DNA from: a virus
IMG/VR virus record: IMGVR_UViG_3300023184_000414
Span: 1 to 28,554 of that record
Reading direction: 5' to 3' (one strand)
Length of the DNA: 28,554 nt
Both the position numbers and the translations under genes were made by a program. Positions 17,603 to 25,727 of this stretch are shown here, one piece after another. How positions within the stretch are numbered: position 1 is the stretch's first letter; each line of letters opens with the position of its first letter. The notes below the pieces were generated by a model that searched no databases, was not told the origin of the DNA, and saw nothing but the letters and a program-made list of their open reading frames with translations.

Positions 17603-19675
17603 CTACCTACCCATAACGTAGTCGTTAAGTACATCCATGTACTTGGTTTTGCTAAATACCAAGTCGTTGTATTCAAAGACATTCTTGAGCATTGGATGAT
17701 TGTCCAATGTCTCATTGATTAATTCCTTGCACAAATCATACAGATGAAAGTCAAACTTATAATCACGATAAACAAAGAATCTTAATGCTTGCATCTTTAA
17801 GGTTGTCATAGTATCTGTAGAGTAATTGTCAAGTAGGATTTGCTTAAGCTGTTCTTCCCTGTCGTTTGAACATTGCATTCCTCTACGATAGTAATCTACC
17901 CAAATACACTTGATATCATCAGATATTTTGCATTTGTTTACTAATGCTATCTTTTCAGATGTCATTTCATCAATTTGTTGTTTGATATGGTCATTTAAAG
18001 AAACCCATCCATTACCAAGTTTCTTTAAGTCTGCGGACTTGATACCATATACCGTATCAACTCGAATTCCCAAAGTGGACGCATTGTTCAGTAGTTGGTT
18101 CAGGTCAGTTACATCAACAATTTTACTGCCATCTGGATATCTCATCTTTGGATTGAACCGATTGATTTCTACATAAATCCCTTCAGAAATACCAAGGGAC
18201 AATTTCTCATCAATCCAAGATTGTGATGCAGATGTACGATGAGGCATAAACCTATATACATCAGACTTGACCATTGTTCTCGAAACTCTAGTCTTGATTG
18301 TTTTGTCAAAGCGCAGAGAAGCAACATCAACAAAAGTAGCACCCTGCCAGTCAGGATGATTTACGAATTCATCTCTGTCTGCTTGGTTCTCGAATTTGAA
18401 TAAGAATGCATTATCCAAATTGTATGATGATTGAGATATCCTTGGTCTTACTGATGTTTTGATAACATTCTCATGATAAGTAAAGATAATCTGGTCTTCA
18501 TTATGACTTAAGTCCGATATCACTTTGTAAGACGTGTTGTTATTTAAATTTCTCGAAATACGGAGAGCCTCTTTGAGCATCTCATATTTCTTCAGTTGAA
18601 TATTCCAAGAACGTCTACTGCTATAGGTTTCCCCTTGAAAATCTACACTGATATTGAAAGCACGAATTGTTGCAAACAATTCACAAAATGTCTTATCAAA
18701 TAAATACAAAGATTTGCACTTATCAATTTCAGATTGGACATCAGATTTAATGTCTTCAAGTATTTGCTTCATCTGTGAAACTAGAAAGGACTTTGTACGT
18801 TCGTCCATTTCAAGGTATTCACGGGAAGCGGCTGGTGTGACTGTTCCTATCTCAGCATATAACTTGATGTAGTTATTCTGGAATGGACTTAACTCTCTTG
18901 CATCATCCGCATTCAAAGACAAATCGGATAATTTAAAAGCATAGTTCACATTACCCATTCGCACAACATGGTTACTTTCATGCCACGTATTATGAATGGA
19001 GTAAGTATCTTTCTTGATTAAGAAACTTTTCTTATGTGTATCTTGCATCCTTCTAACCACAAAATCATCATTACGAACAATTGGTTGTGGTACGAATTCT
19101 GCTAGAAATTCACCTGCGGTAGTTTTAAAAGAATAAAGGTCATCTGGGTTGATTGCGATTGTTATTTCCAAACCAGTTTCTGTGGTTGGCTCTTCATACA
19201 ATTTTGCAATAACACCCAATCTGGTATCATCAATGAATGCTTTGTAGAGAGACTTTGTTCCATTGTGATATGAGGTGATTAAGAAATCGTTGACATAGCA
19301 GAATGCGCTCTTGCATCCTAATCCAAGCATACCTACTTGGTCATTTGTATTACGCTTACTAGATTCAGCATATGAGACATAGTCATTGAGCATAAACTCT
19401 TCGGACAATCCATACCCAAAATCACGAATGGTAAGTGTGTTGTTGAATGGAGTAGGAAAGATAACCTCAATTGGCTTATCACTGATACCTGCTTCAACAT
19501 GAGCATCGTATGCATTGGTGCAGTATTCACGAATGATTGCCAATGGCTTGTTGGTGTAAATTTTCTTACGTGCAATGTCAAACATAACACCAAGGTTCTT
19601 ATCCTTGATGGAAAAGAATGATTGCTTGATGACACCCGATTGCTCGATGTCAATTGTCGGTGAATTCATTTTCAT
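17603..19675 (-). CDS. rIIA: RIIA-like protein with GHKL ATPase domain
   Basis: 690 residues from the ATG at 19675, preceded by GAGGAAA; longer upstream starts fall in the promoter. The N-terminal ATPase domain shows the N-box (Glu50, Asn54, Asp57 in REYCTNAYDAH), DFGYG (85-89) and GLGCKS (118-123), the Bergerat fold of gyrase, Hsp90, MutL and T4 RIIA. The remainder is a long alpha/beta region typical of RIIA. RIIA/RIIB act as a membrane-associated pair in T4; family inference here. Adjacent to rIIB but with a separate terminator and promoter between them. Confidence 0.88.
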   Translation of the reverse strand: MKMNSPTIDIEQSGVIKQSFFSIKDKNLGVMFDIARKKIYTNKPLAIIREYCTNAYDAHVEAGISDKPIEVIFPTPFNNTLTIRDFGYGLSEEFMLNDYVSYAESSKRNTNDQVGMLGLGCKSAFCYVNDFLITSYHNGTKSLYKAFIDDTRLGVIAKLYEEPTTETGLEITIAINPDDLYSFKTTAGEFLAEFVPQPIVRNDDFVVRRMQDTHKKSFLIKKDTYSIHNTWHESNHVVRMGNVNYAFKLSDLSLNADDARELSPFQNNYIKLYAEIGTVTPAASREYLEMDERTKSFLVSQMKQILEDIKSDVQSEIDKCKSLYLFDKTFCELFATIRAFNISVDFQGETYSSRRSWNIQLKKYEMLKEALRISRNLNNNTSYKVISDLSHNEDQIIFTYHENVIKTSVRPRISQSSYNLDNAFLFKFENQADRDEFVNHPDWQGATFVDVASLRFDKTIKTRVSRTMVKSDVYRFMPHRTSASQSWIDEKLSLGISEGIYVEINRFNPKMRYPDGSKIVDVTDLNQLLNNASTLGIRVDTVYGIKSADLKKLGNGWVSLNDHIKQQIDEMTSEKIALVNKCKISDDIKCIWVDYYRRGMQCSNDREEQLKQILLDNYSTDTMTTLKMQALRFFVYRDYKFDFHLYDLCKELINETLDNHPMLKNVFEYNDLVFSKTKYMDVLNDYVMGR

Positions 19676-19694
19676 GATAGGTTTCCTCACAAGA

Positions 19695-19783
19695 ATATTA
19701 TCATCTGTACATACCCTATGCAACATATATTTCAAAAGAAAAATTTTGACAAATTTTTGTAGGTATGGTGAACACCATACCTA
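19695..19783 (-). promoter_or_regulatory. Palindrome-promoter cassette 15 (rIIA)
   Basis: Palindrome 19760-19783 (arms TAGGTATGGT, loop GAAC), -35 TTGCAT at 19718-19723, -10 TAATAT at 19695-19700, 17-base spacer. Confidence 0.8.
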
Positions 19784-19833
19784 AAGGATCTTTGCTAATT
19801 ATTTTTTTAGAAGCTTATAACAGCACTTAAGCA

Positions 19834-19864
19834 CAAATAACACAGTATAAACCTGTGTTATTTG
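19834..19864. terminator. Strong hairpin after the DUF932-like gene
   Basis: 12-bp perfect stem CAAATAACACAG / CTGTGTTATTTG with a 7-base loop. There is no good U-run on the minus strand, so termination efficiency is uncertain. Confidence 0.5.
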
Positions 19865-19888
19865 CATTATAAGAGAGTTTAGAGGGAC

Positions 19889-19913
19889 TTATGTTGCCTA
19901 AACGGCAACATAA
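19889..19913 (-). other. Hairpin enclosing the stop codon of the DUF932-like gene
   Basis: 10-bp stem TTATGTTGCC / GGCAACATAA with the TAG stop at the loop. No U-run follows. It could affect mRNA stability. Confidence 0.55.
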
Positions 19914-21220
19914 GCGTATTGATTGATTGTTTTCTCTTTCTCTAACTTTGCACGTTCGGAAATCATTCCCCAACGCTTGGAAATTGCTTGCAAATCACTA
20001 TCAATGGATGGTGCAAGGATAAAACTTGCTTGGGTTTCCATTTGTTCGCGCATACTACCCTTATAATCTTGTGATGCACGGGTAAGACCGTTCACAATAC
20101 CAAAAGCAGTGTTTTCGTGAACATGACCGTTTGCTTCATGCAAACTATCCAAGTATCCCTTGTGCCAGAGTTTACCTTGTTCAATGGTCATTTTCTGGTC
20201 ACGGGCAAGTAGTGCAATAGTTGCAAGTGGGTTTTCAACCTTGACCTGCTTGGATAAGGACATGAGAGTGAGAAGGTCATTACCTTGCGTCAAAGCACTC
20301 TTAACAGCATTGGTGACCTGTTCTTGTAATTCTTTAAGGTCAATCTTACCCATGTGTCGTTGGTTGACATTGATTTCATCTTTAGCATCTTGTCTACCCC
20401 AAATCATTCCATTAAGACAAATGGCACGGAAGAGGAATGGAGAAATCTTGAAAGTGGAATTGCGAATTTCAGAATTTCTGAATGCAATACCCACACCGTA
20501 GTCACTATCTGGTTCACTCTTCATGTAGTCTGGCAAAAGAACATTACCATAGATATCATCACCATCGTTGAAGATGTGTGAAGCAAGTGCATCCTTCAAT
20601 GATGGTAGAGCATTGACTACCATGTCCATGGCTTCAGAATTATCAATCACACCATATCGTTCAGATACGATGGCACGAATGACATCGTTGCCTTCATCAT
20701 CATGTCGAACACGTACACGGAAATCCCGTGGTTCTTTGCCAGAGTGGTTCCAAGTGGTTTCCCGTCTGTCCAATTCTTTGTTGAGAAACTTTACCAGTTC
20801 TTCATCATATTCACGCTCTTGAAGGAACGAAACCATGGATGAAGGAACGTCTGTAAAACCACGAAGAGAGTTAAGACCAGACTTGGTTAATGGTGTGCCA
20901 TCAAGCAGAGTGTTAGCATCAAGCAAGCGGATTTCAGATTCCTTCTTGACGATGTCTTCCTTGTGCTTGGATTGTTCCTTGACTGTAGAAACAAAGTCTG
21001 CGAATGGGGTACATTTGTCTTGCCAAACTTTGGCAACATGACGATGTGATGCAGAGGATTGAAGACCGATAGCATTGAACCAATTGCCATTGGCATCTTG
21101 CTTTGCTGTTGAACCTTCCTTGACTTGGAGGGATGAGACATTGGTGAAGACAGACTTGTTTGGTTCTGCTTTGATTGGTGCATCGTCCAGTTCAAGGAAC
21201 GATTTAGGTGTATCCGACAT
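19898..21220 (-). CDS. DUF932 / phage-plasmid-like protein (TIGR03299-like)
   Basis: 440 residues. Segments such as VIRAIVSERYGVIDNSEAM, GIAFRNSEIRNS and the FKISPFLFRAICLNGMIW region match, from memory, the DUF932 (TIGR03299) proteins found in many plasmids and large phages; their function is not established. The first 60 residues are acidic and low-complexity. AAGGA lies eleven bases before the ATG within an AAGGAAGCCAAT leader that belongs to the GAAGCCAA set. Good codon bias and a cassette promoter suggest high early expression. Confidence 0.8.
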   Translation of the reverse strand: MSDTPKSFLELDDAPIKAEPNKSVFTNVSSLQVKEGSTAKQDANGNWFNAIGLQSSASHRHVAKVWQDKCTPFADFVSTVKEQSKHKEDIVKKESEIRLLDANTLLDGTPLTKSGLNSLRGFTDVPSSMVSFLQEREYDEELVKFLNKELDRRETTWNHSGKEPRDFRVRVRHDDEGNDVIRAIVSERYGVIDNSEAMDMVVNALPSLKDALASHIFNDGDDIYGNVLLPDYMKSEPDSDYGVGIAFRNSEIRNSTFKISPFLFRAICLNGMIWGRQDAKDEINVNQRHMGKIDLKELQEQVTNAVKSALTQGNDLLTLMSLSKQVKVENPLATIALLARDQKMTIEQGKLWHKGYLDSLHEANGHVHENTAFGIVNGLTRASQDYKGSMREQMETQASFILAPSIDSDLQAISKRWGMISERAKLEKEKTINQYAYVAV

Positions 21221-21258
21221 AGCGATTGGCTTCCTTTGTAATTGAAATTTACACTAGG

Positions 21259-21357
21259 ATATTACCATGTGTGTATATCATATGCCACACTATTTAAAAA
21301 AATAAGCTAGAGAAAAAATTTGACAAAAATTTTTAGGGATGGTAAATACCATCCCTA
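21259..21357 (-). promoter_or_regulatory. Palindrome-promoter cassette 16
   Basis: Palindrome 21334-21357 (loop AAAT), weaker -35 TGGCAT at 21282-21287, -10 TAATAT at 21259-21264, 17-base spacer. It is the only hairpin after the gene ending at 21382. Confidence 0.75.
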
Positions 21358-21381
21358 AGTTTAAGATGTAAATTAAAAAAA

Positions 21382-22038
21382 CTAAAAACCAACAGGAAAG
21401 TCTTCTTCTATACAATAGTAATTATGATATAAATCAACAGGAGCATTCATAGCTACAGGATAGATATTATTGGTATTACTACATACCCAGAACTCTCCTC
21501 TGTTATAATCATTGATATTGTATTTAGTAAGTCTAGGAAGTGTTTTTAAATAATTAGAATTTGCCCACCAGAAATTACCAGAGAAGTGTTTAGGATTATC
21601 AACATATAATCCTCCAGCTACATCATGATCTTTTAGTGCTGCAATACATTCTTCCCACTTAGCTATATTATATAAATCTAAGTATCTCACCCAAGCATCA
21701 ATGTTTCTTTTAAGATTTGGATTTAGATGAGAAACACCTTTAGTATGTAAATATAAGACTGGAGTATTAGTCTCATACTCATTAGCTTTTTTTAATATCA
21801 AATTTAGTGTATCTGGTTCACTATTGAATTGTGCATTACTAATAAATGAAAGTTCAATCTTGGGATATACATTTCTTAAGTCATCTAAAAATTCTTGATG
21901 ATGAGGATAGAAATTAAAAACAGGTAAATAGATTTTATTAACAGCGTCATATAGACCTGACATTTTTAGTTTTTTAAATTTGTTTGTCAGTACTGTTGCA
22001 AAATCATTAGTACAATAGCAGTGAAAGAAAATATCCAT
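21382..22038 (-). CDS. Putative glycosyltransferase, GT-A-like
   Basis: 218 residues. The patterns VLYLHTKGVSH (about 93-103), a WVRYLD segment, HFSGNFWWANSNYLKTLP (about 147-164) and GEFWV match, from memory, a small glycosyltransferase-like family found in phages, giant viruses and bacteria, acting in the cytoplasm on an unknown acceptor. There is no signal peptide or membrane segment. The ATG follows the upstream stop by 15 bases and lacks a Shine-Dalgarno. Sugars on hypermodified DNA or on the virion are possible acceptors, but this is speculation. Confidence 0.65.
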   Translation of the reverse strand: MDIFFHCYCTNDFATVLTNKFKKLKMSGLYDAVNKIYLPVFNFYPHHQEFLDDLRNVYPKIELSFISNAQFNSEPDTLNLILKKANEYETNTPVLYLHTKGVSHLNPNLKRNIDAWVRYLDLYNIAKWEECIAALKDHDVAGGLYVDNPKHFSGNFWWANSNYLKTLPRLTKYNINDYNRGEFWVCSNTNNIYPVAMNAPVDLYHNYYCIEEDFPVGF

Positions 22039-22052
22039 ATTATATTTTTACA

Positions 22053-22355
22053 TTATTCCATTGAAATAATTAGTGGAGTTGTAATACCAAGATATCCACC
22101 AGCAACATTATAATCAACCCATTCTATTGCATCTATTTCAGCATCATCTTCTGAGATTGGATTTTCTGTATCTTTTAAATATTCTTCTTTGAAATGGTTT
22201 ACTAATCTTTCATAAGAATAAATAGCAACATCTACAAACTTATCTTCTCTTACTATTTTAGCAATACCAACGAGAGCTGAATCACAACCATTATAAATAA
22301 TTGCATCTTCACAATGCTCATCTAAGTATTCTCTAATCTTTTCTGTTTCAGTCAT
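22053..22355 (-). CDS. Conserved small phage protein
   Basis: 100 residues; the tail AIEWVDYNVAGGYLGITTP, after an acidic helix, is a pattern I recognise from small conserved phage proteins of unknown function. A perfect AGGAGG-like site (GGAGG, six bases) precedes the ATG, which overlaps the upstream stop by eight bases. Confidence 0.8.
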   Translation of the reverse strand: MTETEKIREYLDEHCEDAIIYNGCDSALVGIAKIVREDKFVDVAIYSYERLVNHFKEEYLKDTENPISEDDAEIDAIEWVDYNVAGGYLGITTPLIISME

Positions 22356-22890
22356 AATATTCCTCCAGGTCTTTTGTTACGATAGATTGTGGTTCAAAAC
22401 CAATCTTCTTTGCTTGTGCTGGTGTTAGTGGTTTTCCATCAAGATATACTGTTGGATAAATCTTGATTTGTTTACCATCTTTAGTTTCAAAGATGCTATC
22501 CCTTACATGTTTTATATTATCATACTTAGAGAAATAACACTTAAAGTCAATCATCCAATCTGATTTATATTTATCAAACTGTTCTCCAGTCCAAGTGTAA
22601 TCATCTAAGGAGGGGAGATTATCAAAGAAAGATTGAGGTCGAGAATAATCTTCTTTTAAAGTAACATTGACGTTATCGTGTTCTAATCTTTTGATAAATA
22701 ATCTCAAATCACCATCTTCTTCAATATAAACTTTTCCTCTCATATGTCTAGAATAAACACTGACAAGTTTTGATATTTTTAATTTACGAAGATAAGATAA
22801 TGTTGTTTCTACATAACCGTGTCTTTCAGTTATGTAGTATGTAAATGTTTTTTCTGCTGTAGGATTTTCAAGAGAGAGTTCTGGATTCAT
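22348..22890 (-). CDS. Hypothetical protein, leaderless candidate
   Basis: 180 residues (MNPELSLENPTAEKTFTYYI), with a KIYPTVYLDGKPLTPAQAKKIGF end and no family I can name. The ATG is six bases from TATACT (22897-22902) and there is no Shine-Dalgarno. First gene of the unit ending with the glycosyltransferase-like gene. Confidence 0.75.
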   Translation of the reverse strand: MNPELSLENPTAEKTFTYYITERHGYVETTLSYLRKLKISKLVSVYSRHMRGKVYIEEDGDLRLFIKRLEHDNVNVTLKEDYSRPQSFFDNLPSLDDYTWTGEQFDKYKSDWMIDFKCYFSKYDNIKHVRDSIFETKDGKQIKIYPTVYLDGKPLTPAQAKKIGFEPQSIVTKDLEEYYD

Positions 22891-22896
22891 AAGACT

Positions 22897-22974
22897 AGTA
22901 TATCATCTTGCTATAGGAGTGCAAATTAAAAATTATTTGCTTTTTAAATATAGGATTATCTTGATAATCCTATA
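22897..22974 (-). promoter_or_regulatory. Palindrome-promoter cassette 17 (variant arms)
   Basis: Palindrome 22949-22974 (arms TATAGGATTATC, 2-base loop), -35 TTGCAC at 22919-22924, -10 TATACT at 22897-22902, 16-base spacer. The rightmost copy of the cassette. Confidence 0.8.
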
Positions 22975-23007
22975 AAAATATCCCAAAGTTTTTCTTTGGG
23001 ATATTTT
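22975..23007. terminator. Bidirectional intrinsic terminator
   Basis: 14-bp stem AAAATATCCCAAAG and complement with a 5-base loop. Confidence 0.85.
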
Positions 23008-23008
23008 A

Positions 23009-23320
23009 TTAACTTAGGTTATCAGTGTAAGCAAAGGAGTGAAATATTTTAATTTTGAATTTCTCTCCCTTCTTATATTTTTTATTTTCTCTTAGGTAGA
23101 TAACATACCAACCAGAAGTACCAACAGAGAAGAATGTGGATTTATCTTTCTTACGTTCTTCTAGAATAGTTTTATAAAGATATTCAATAATCTCAGCTTC
23201 TTTTGTGAATGAATAAGCTGGATTGATATTAGTAACTTGTCTAATCTCTTTAATTCTATCTTGGTAATTGCAAAGATATTGGATTTCCTTATCCAATATC
23301 TTTAATTCTTTAACTGTCAT
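23009..23320 (-). CDS. Hypothetical protein
   Basis: 103 residues (MTVKELKILDKEIQYLCNYQDR): a helical N-terminal half followed by a basic beta segment (YVIYLRENKKYKKGEKFKIKIF). Not recognised. AGGAAGCCAAAATG leader (GAAGCCAA set); the ATG overlaps the upstream TGA (ATGA). Confidence 0.75.
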   Translation of the reverse strand: MTVKELKILDKEIQYLCNYQDRIKEIRQVTNINPAYSFTKEAEIIEYLYKTILEERKKDKSTFFSVGTSGWYVIYLRENKKYKKGEKFKIKIFHSFAYTDNLS

Positions 23321-23571
23321 TTTGGCTTCCTGTAAAAGAAATAGTAACTACCCACTTGAGTGTGTTCTATATCTATTGTATCAAGATATTTGAAGAAATC
23401 AACTTTACTTTTTTCTATTATATTTACTCGTGGGAAATCAGGTATTTCTTCATTAATAAAATACACTCCACAATGTATCTTTGCATTCTCTGATATATAA
23501 GTTTTCAAGGATACAAAGTTCTTGATTGGATCTAGTGATGTTAAAAGAAAAATACTAATTAAGGGTATCAT
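23317..23571 (-). CDS. Small protein with a hydrophobic N-terminus
   Basis: 84 residues beginning MIPLISIFLLTSL, a short hydrophobic stretch that could be a signal peptide or membrane anchor, followed by a soluble part. Not recognised. Overlaps the upstream gene by 17 bases and the next by four. Confidence 0.65.
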   Translation of the reverse strand: MIPLISIFLLTSLDPIKNFVSLKTYISENAKIHCGVYFINEEIPDFPRVNIIEKSKVDFFKYLDTIDIEHTQVGSYYFFYRKPK

Positions 23572-23851
23572 ATAAGATTCCTTGCTCCTTTAGTTCTTTG
23601 ATTTTTTGAATGTTTAATTCATTCTGTTCATTTTTTCTTTTACGGATTAATTCTTTAGCTTTGATAGAACAAAGATGTTGACTTTTGTATCTGAATAATT
23701 CAACACCATTTTCTTCAGCTGTAAAGTAATCATCCACTTGAAATAATTGGATTGGAAAAATGCTGGAAGAAATATCAGTCCTTACTTTGATTAATCTTTT
23801 CAATTGCATATCTTTCTGCTGCACGTCTTGTTTGTAATTGTTGCTGGACAT
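23555..23851 (-). CDS. Hypothetical protein, start uncertain
   Basis: Up to 98 residues; a later ATG at 23809 would reduce the overlap with the upstream gene from 77 to 35 bases and has a purine-rich run (AGAAAGAT). Basic helical C-terminus (ELIRKRKNEQNELNIQKIKEL). Not recognised. Confidence 0.6.
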   Translation of the reverse strand: MSSNNYKQDVQQKDMQLKRLIKVRTDISSSIFPIQLFQVDDYFTAEENGVELFRYKSQHLCSIKAKELIRKRKNEQNELNIQKIKELKEQGILYDTLN

Positions 23852-23990
23852 ATCTCTCGCAAGTCTTAACTGTTTTGGATGTTTTTAAAGTATATCCAAA
23901 TTGGTCTTTGACTGCATATCCCTCTTCCATTTTGTAAACATAGAATCCATCAGCCATATAGATAAACTTTTCAATCTTCAAAGTAAGCAT
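23775..23990 (-). CDS. Hypothetical protein, start uncertain
   Basis: 71 residues from the ATG at 23990 (MLTLKIEKFIYMADGFYVYK); a later ATG at 23957 is possible. A beta-rich start (GFYVYKMEEGYAVKD) then a helix with many Arg. Overlaps neighbours on both sides. A TTCGAG motif lies beside the start. Confidence 0.55.
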   Translation of the reverse strand: MLTLKIEKFIYMADGFYVYKMEEGYAVKDQFGYTLKTSKTVKTCERYVQQQLQTRRAAERYAIEKINQSKD

Positions 23991-24198
23991 CCTCATACTC
24001 GAAAAATCCAATGTCATGAGATTTGAAATTATCATCTGTTACAATTATTTCTTTTTCATCTGCCTCTAAACCAGCAATCAAAGAATATGTTTTATCATTG
24101 ATTTTAAAAGAGTAGATTTGATTCTCGAAATTGTATTCATACTCTACACTATCAGGAACAAAGATAGTTCCAGTAATTGTAAATTTTAATTCTTTCAT
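23971..24198 (-). CDS. Small beta-rich protein of a three-member family
   Basis: 75 residues (MKELKFTITGTIFVPDSVEY...EYEDAYFED). The FTITGT..VPD start and a YEDAYFED-like acidic end recur in the proteins at 25488 and 25717, so the three are paralogues of about 75-83 residues. Not recognised beyond that. The ATG overlaps the upstream TGA. Confidence 0.75.
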   Translation of the reverse strand: MKELKFTITGTIFVPDSVEYEYNFENQIYSFKINDKTYSLIAGLEADEKEIIVTDDNFKSHDIGFFEYEDAYFED

Positions 24199-24386
24199 TC
24201 AGCATCCTCGAAATAATCTGATTCAATTAAAGAGCTCGATTTTAGTTCTTCAACGATTCCTGGTTGTTGAAATAATCCTTGCATAAACGCTCGAATTATT
24301 AAATCTTTTGTTTCATCATCATACTCGCTCGAAAGTTCATCTCTCAAACGGTCTGCCATTGCTCGAATCCATTTCAAGTTTTCCAT
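24195..24386 (-). CDS. 63-residue acidic helical protein, leaderless candidate
   Basis: MENLKWIRAMADRLRDELSSE..., helical and acidic at the end. The ATG is five bases from TATAAT (24392-24397), with an extended TG and no good -35 or Shine-Dalgarno. The coding sequence contains four TTCGAG motifs in 160 bases. Not recognised. Confidence 0.7.
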   Translation of the reverse strand: MENLKWIRAMADRLRDELSSEYDDETKDLIIRAFMQGLFQQPGIVEELKSSSLIESDYFEDAE

Positions 24387-24391
24387 ACGCT

Positions 24392-24397
24392 ATTATA
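24392..24397 (-). promoter_or_regulatory. Extended -10 promoter
   Basis: TGATATAAT without a convincing -35, directly after the terminator at 24411-24438. Confidence 0.6.
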
Positions 24398-24410
24398 TCA
24401 TCTCTAACAT

Positions 24411-24438
24411 AAAAAAGGGGAGACTCGAAAATCTCCCC
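24411..24438 (-). terminator. Intrinsic terminator
   Basis: GGGGAGA-TTTTCGAG-TCTCCCC then six Ts on the minus strand; the TTCGAG motif forms the loop. Confidence 0.85.
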
Positions 24439-24448
24439 TCGAAATATT

Positions 24449-24661
24449 TTAGTCTTCCTCGAAATACAATTCCCCATGAAGACATACTTTATAAATATAT
24501 CCATCTGGAGTATCTAGTGCTTGATATTTATTAAATACAACATCATCTAGATATGTTTCATTAAAAGCATCATTAGTATCAAGGGAGATGACACACTCTA
24601 CATCATCTCCTTGTTCTGCTCGAATTTTCTGGAGTGCTTCGATTAGTTCTTTAATTGTCAT
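24449..24661 (-). CDS. Small conserved phage-type protein
   Basis: 70 residues (MTIKELIEALQKIRAEQGDDVECV), a start pattern I know from many small phage proteins of unknown function; it ends in ELYFEED. ATGA overlap with the upstream gene, whose GAGGAAAG acts as ribosome site. Confidence 0.75.
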   Translation of the reverse strand: MTIKELIEALQKIRAEQGDDVECVISLDTNDAFNETYLDDVVFNKYQALDTPDGYIYKVCLHGELYFEED

Positions 24662-25296
24662 TCGCTTTCCTCAAGCAATTCAGACCACTCATCCCATCCG
24701 CCCCACTTACCATCTTCCACTGCTTCTCGAAAATTATCGTAGGAGCAAGTTTCCTCGAATTTACCATCTACACAAGTAAACTCATAATGGGAGTCATTCT
24801 CAATACTACCAGATACCATTTCAAAAGTAGCATTAGGATAGAGTTTGGATAATCTGATTACGAAATTCTCTGGTGTTCCCCATGGACTATTAAAATTATA
24901 TATAATAGTATTGAAATCAGTTAGTTCTTTGGATGTACATTTATTAGCATCCCACTTTACACCCCAATTTTCAATATTCCAAGAATACCATTCGTAGTGT
25001 CCAGTTTCCTCGAATGCTTTGAGATTTTGAATAAGTTGTGTAGCACATTCAGCATCCCATTTTTCACCAGCAAGTTTAATTCCCTCAAGTGTTAGGAATT
25101 TAGTACCTTTGCTTTTATTAACTCCAGCAATAAAAGCATCAGGGTCAAGATGAGGAGAGCGTGTTCCATCTAATATTGATGGCATAGGAATAAAAGAATT
25201 ATATAATCCTTCAGTGTTTGCTTTATTTTTAAAAGCATCTAGTTCTTCCTTGGTTTGGAAGATACAGGTAAGTTCATTCATTACCCAGTTTGGCAT
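24658..25296 (-). CDS. Api92/YubB-like protein (DUF1281, ferredoxin-like)
   Basis: 212 residues. MPNWVMNELT, a YNSFIPMPSIL segment, WYSWNIENWGVKWDA (about 98-112) and a late FEMVSG strand followed by acidic and Trp-rich C-terminus (GKWGGWDEW) match the DUF1281/YubB ferredoxin-like family found on plasmids and phages; its function is unknown. The leader holds AAGAAGCCAACA before the ATG, and the start lies inside the upstream gene's end. Confidence 0.78.
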   Translation of the reverse strand: MPNWVMNELTCIFQTKEELDAFKNKANTEGLYNSFIPMPSILDGTRSPHLDPDAFIAGVNKSKGTKFLTLEGIKLAGEKWDAECATQLIQNLKAFEETGHYEWYSWNIENWGVKWDANKCTSKELTDFNTIIYNFNSPWGTPENFVIRLSKLYPNATFEMVSGSIENDSHYEFTCVDGKFEETCSYDNFREAVEDGKWGGWDEWSELLEESE

Positions 25297-25510
25297 TGTT
25301 GGCTTCTTTCTCGTACATCTTGAATGTACAATGTGTTATATCATCTGCTACAATAAATTGCCAATAGTTCCTCGAAATATTTCTTTTGTAAATATCGTAT
25401 CCCTTTAGCTGCAGATAATAAAAATTATACGTAATTAAGGACCAGCTAGTAAGATCTTTACTTTCTCTTACTAGCTGTTTTGCTACACTAATCTTCACTA
25501 AATTCTGCAT
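25274..25510 (-). CDS. Hypothetical protein
   Basis: 78 residues (MQNLVKISVAKQLVRESK), overlapping neighbours by 23 bases on each side. Not recognised. A 12-bp perfect inverted repeat lies within the coding sequence (25443-25477). Confidence 0.65.
   Translation of the reverse strand: MQNLVKISVAKQLVRESKDLTSWSLITYNFYYLQLKGYDIYKRNISRNYWQFIVADDITHCTFKMYEKEANNAKLGNE
25443..25477. repeat. Perfect inverted repeat inside a gene
   Basis: Arms CAGCTAGTAAGA / TCTTACTAGCTG with an 11-base loop. Confidence 0.8.
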
Positions 25511-25727
25511 CTTTATAACGTAGATTAGTTATGCTATGATTTTCCATTTCCTCGAATTGATGAAGGATATCATAACCTCCAGCACCAGCTTCAGCAACAA
25601 TACACACCTGGAGCATATACATAATGTCATTAAATTCTAATGCATATAATTTTCCAGCAACATCATAGTGTTTGATTGCATCATCAGGAATTTCCATTGT
25701 TCCTGTAACATTGAAATTAATCTTCAA
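25488..25727 (-). CDS. Small beta-rich family member, TTG start
   Basis: 79 residues read from a TTG at 25727 that overlaps the previous gene's end, with GGAAG close upstream. FNVTGTMEIPDD and the YKDAEFSED end link it to the proteins at 23971 and 25717. Not recognised. Confidence 0.7.
   Translation of the reverse strand: MKINFNVTGTMEIPDDAIKHYDVAGKLYALEFNDIMYMLQVCIVAEAGAGGYDILHQFEEMENHSITNLRYKDAEFSED

Noticed and set aside
19333-19653. Alternate-frame open frame inside rIIA
   Set aside because: Lies wholly within the conserved GHKL domain and shows no motif or ribosome site.
299-22974. The repeated palindromes as a CRISPR array
   Set aside because: Spacing is irregular (about 0.5-2.5 kb), each copy is tied to a gene unit, and there are no spacers or cas genes.
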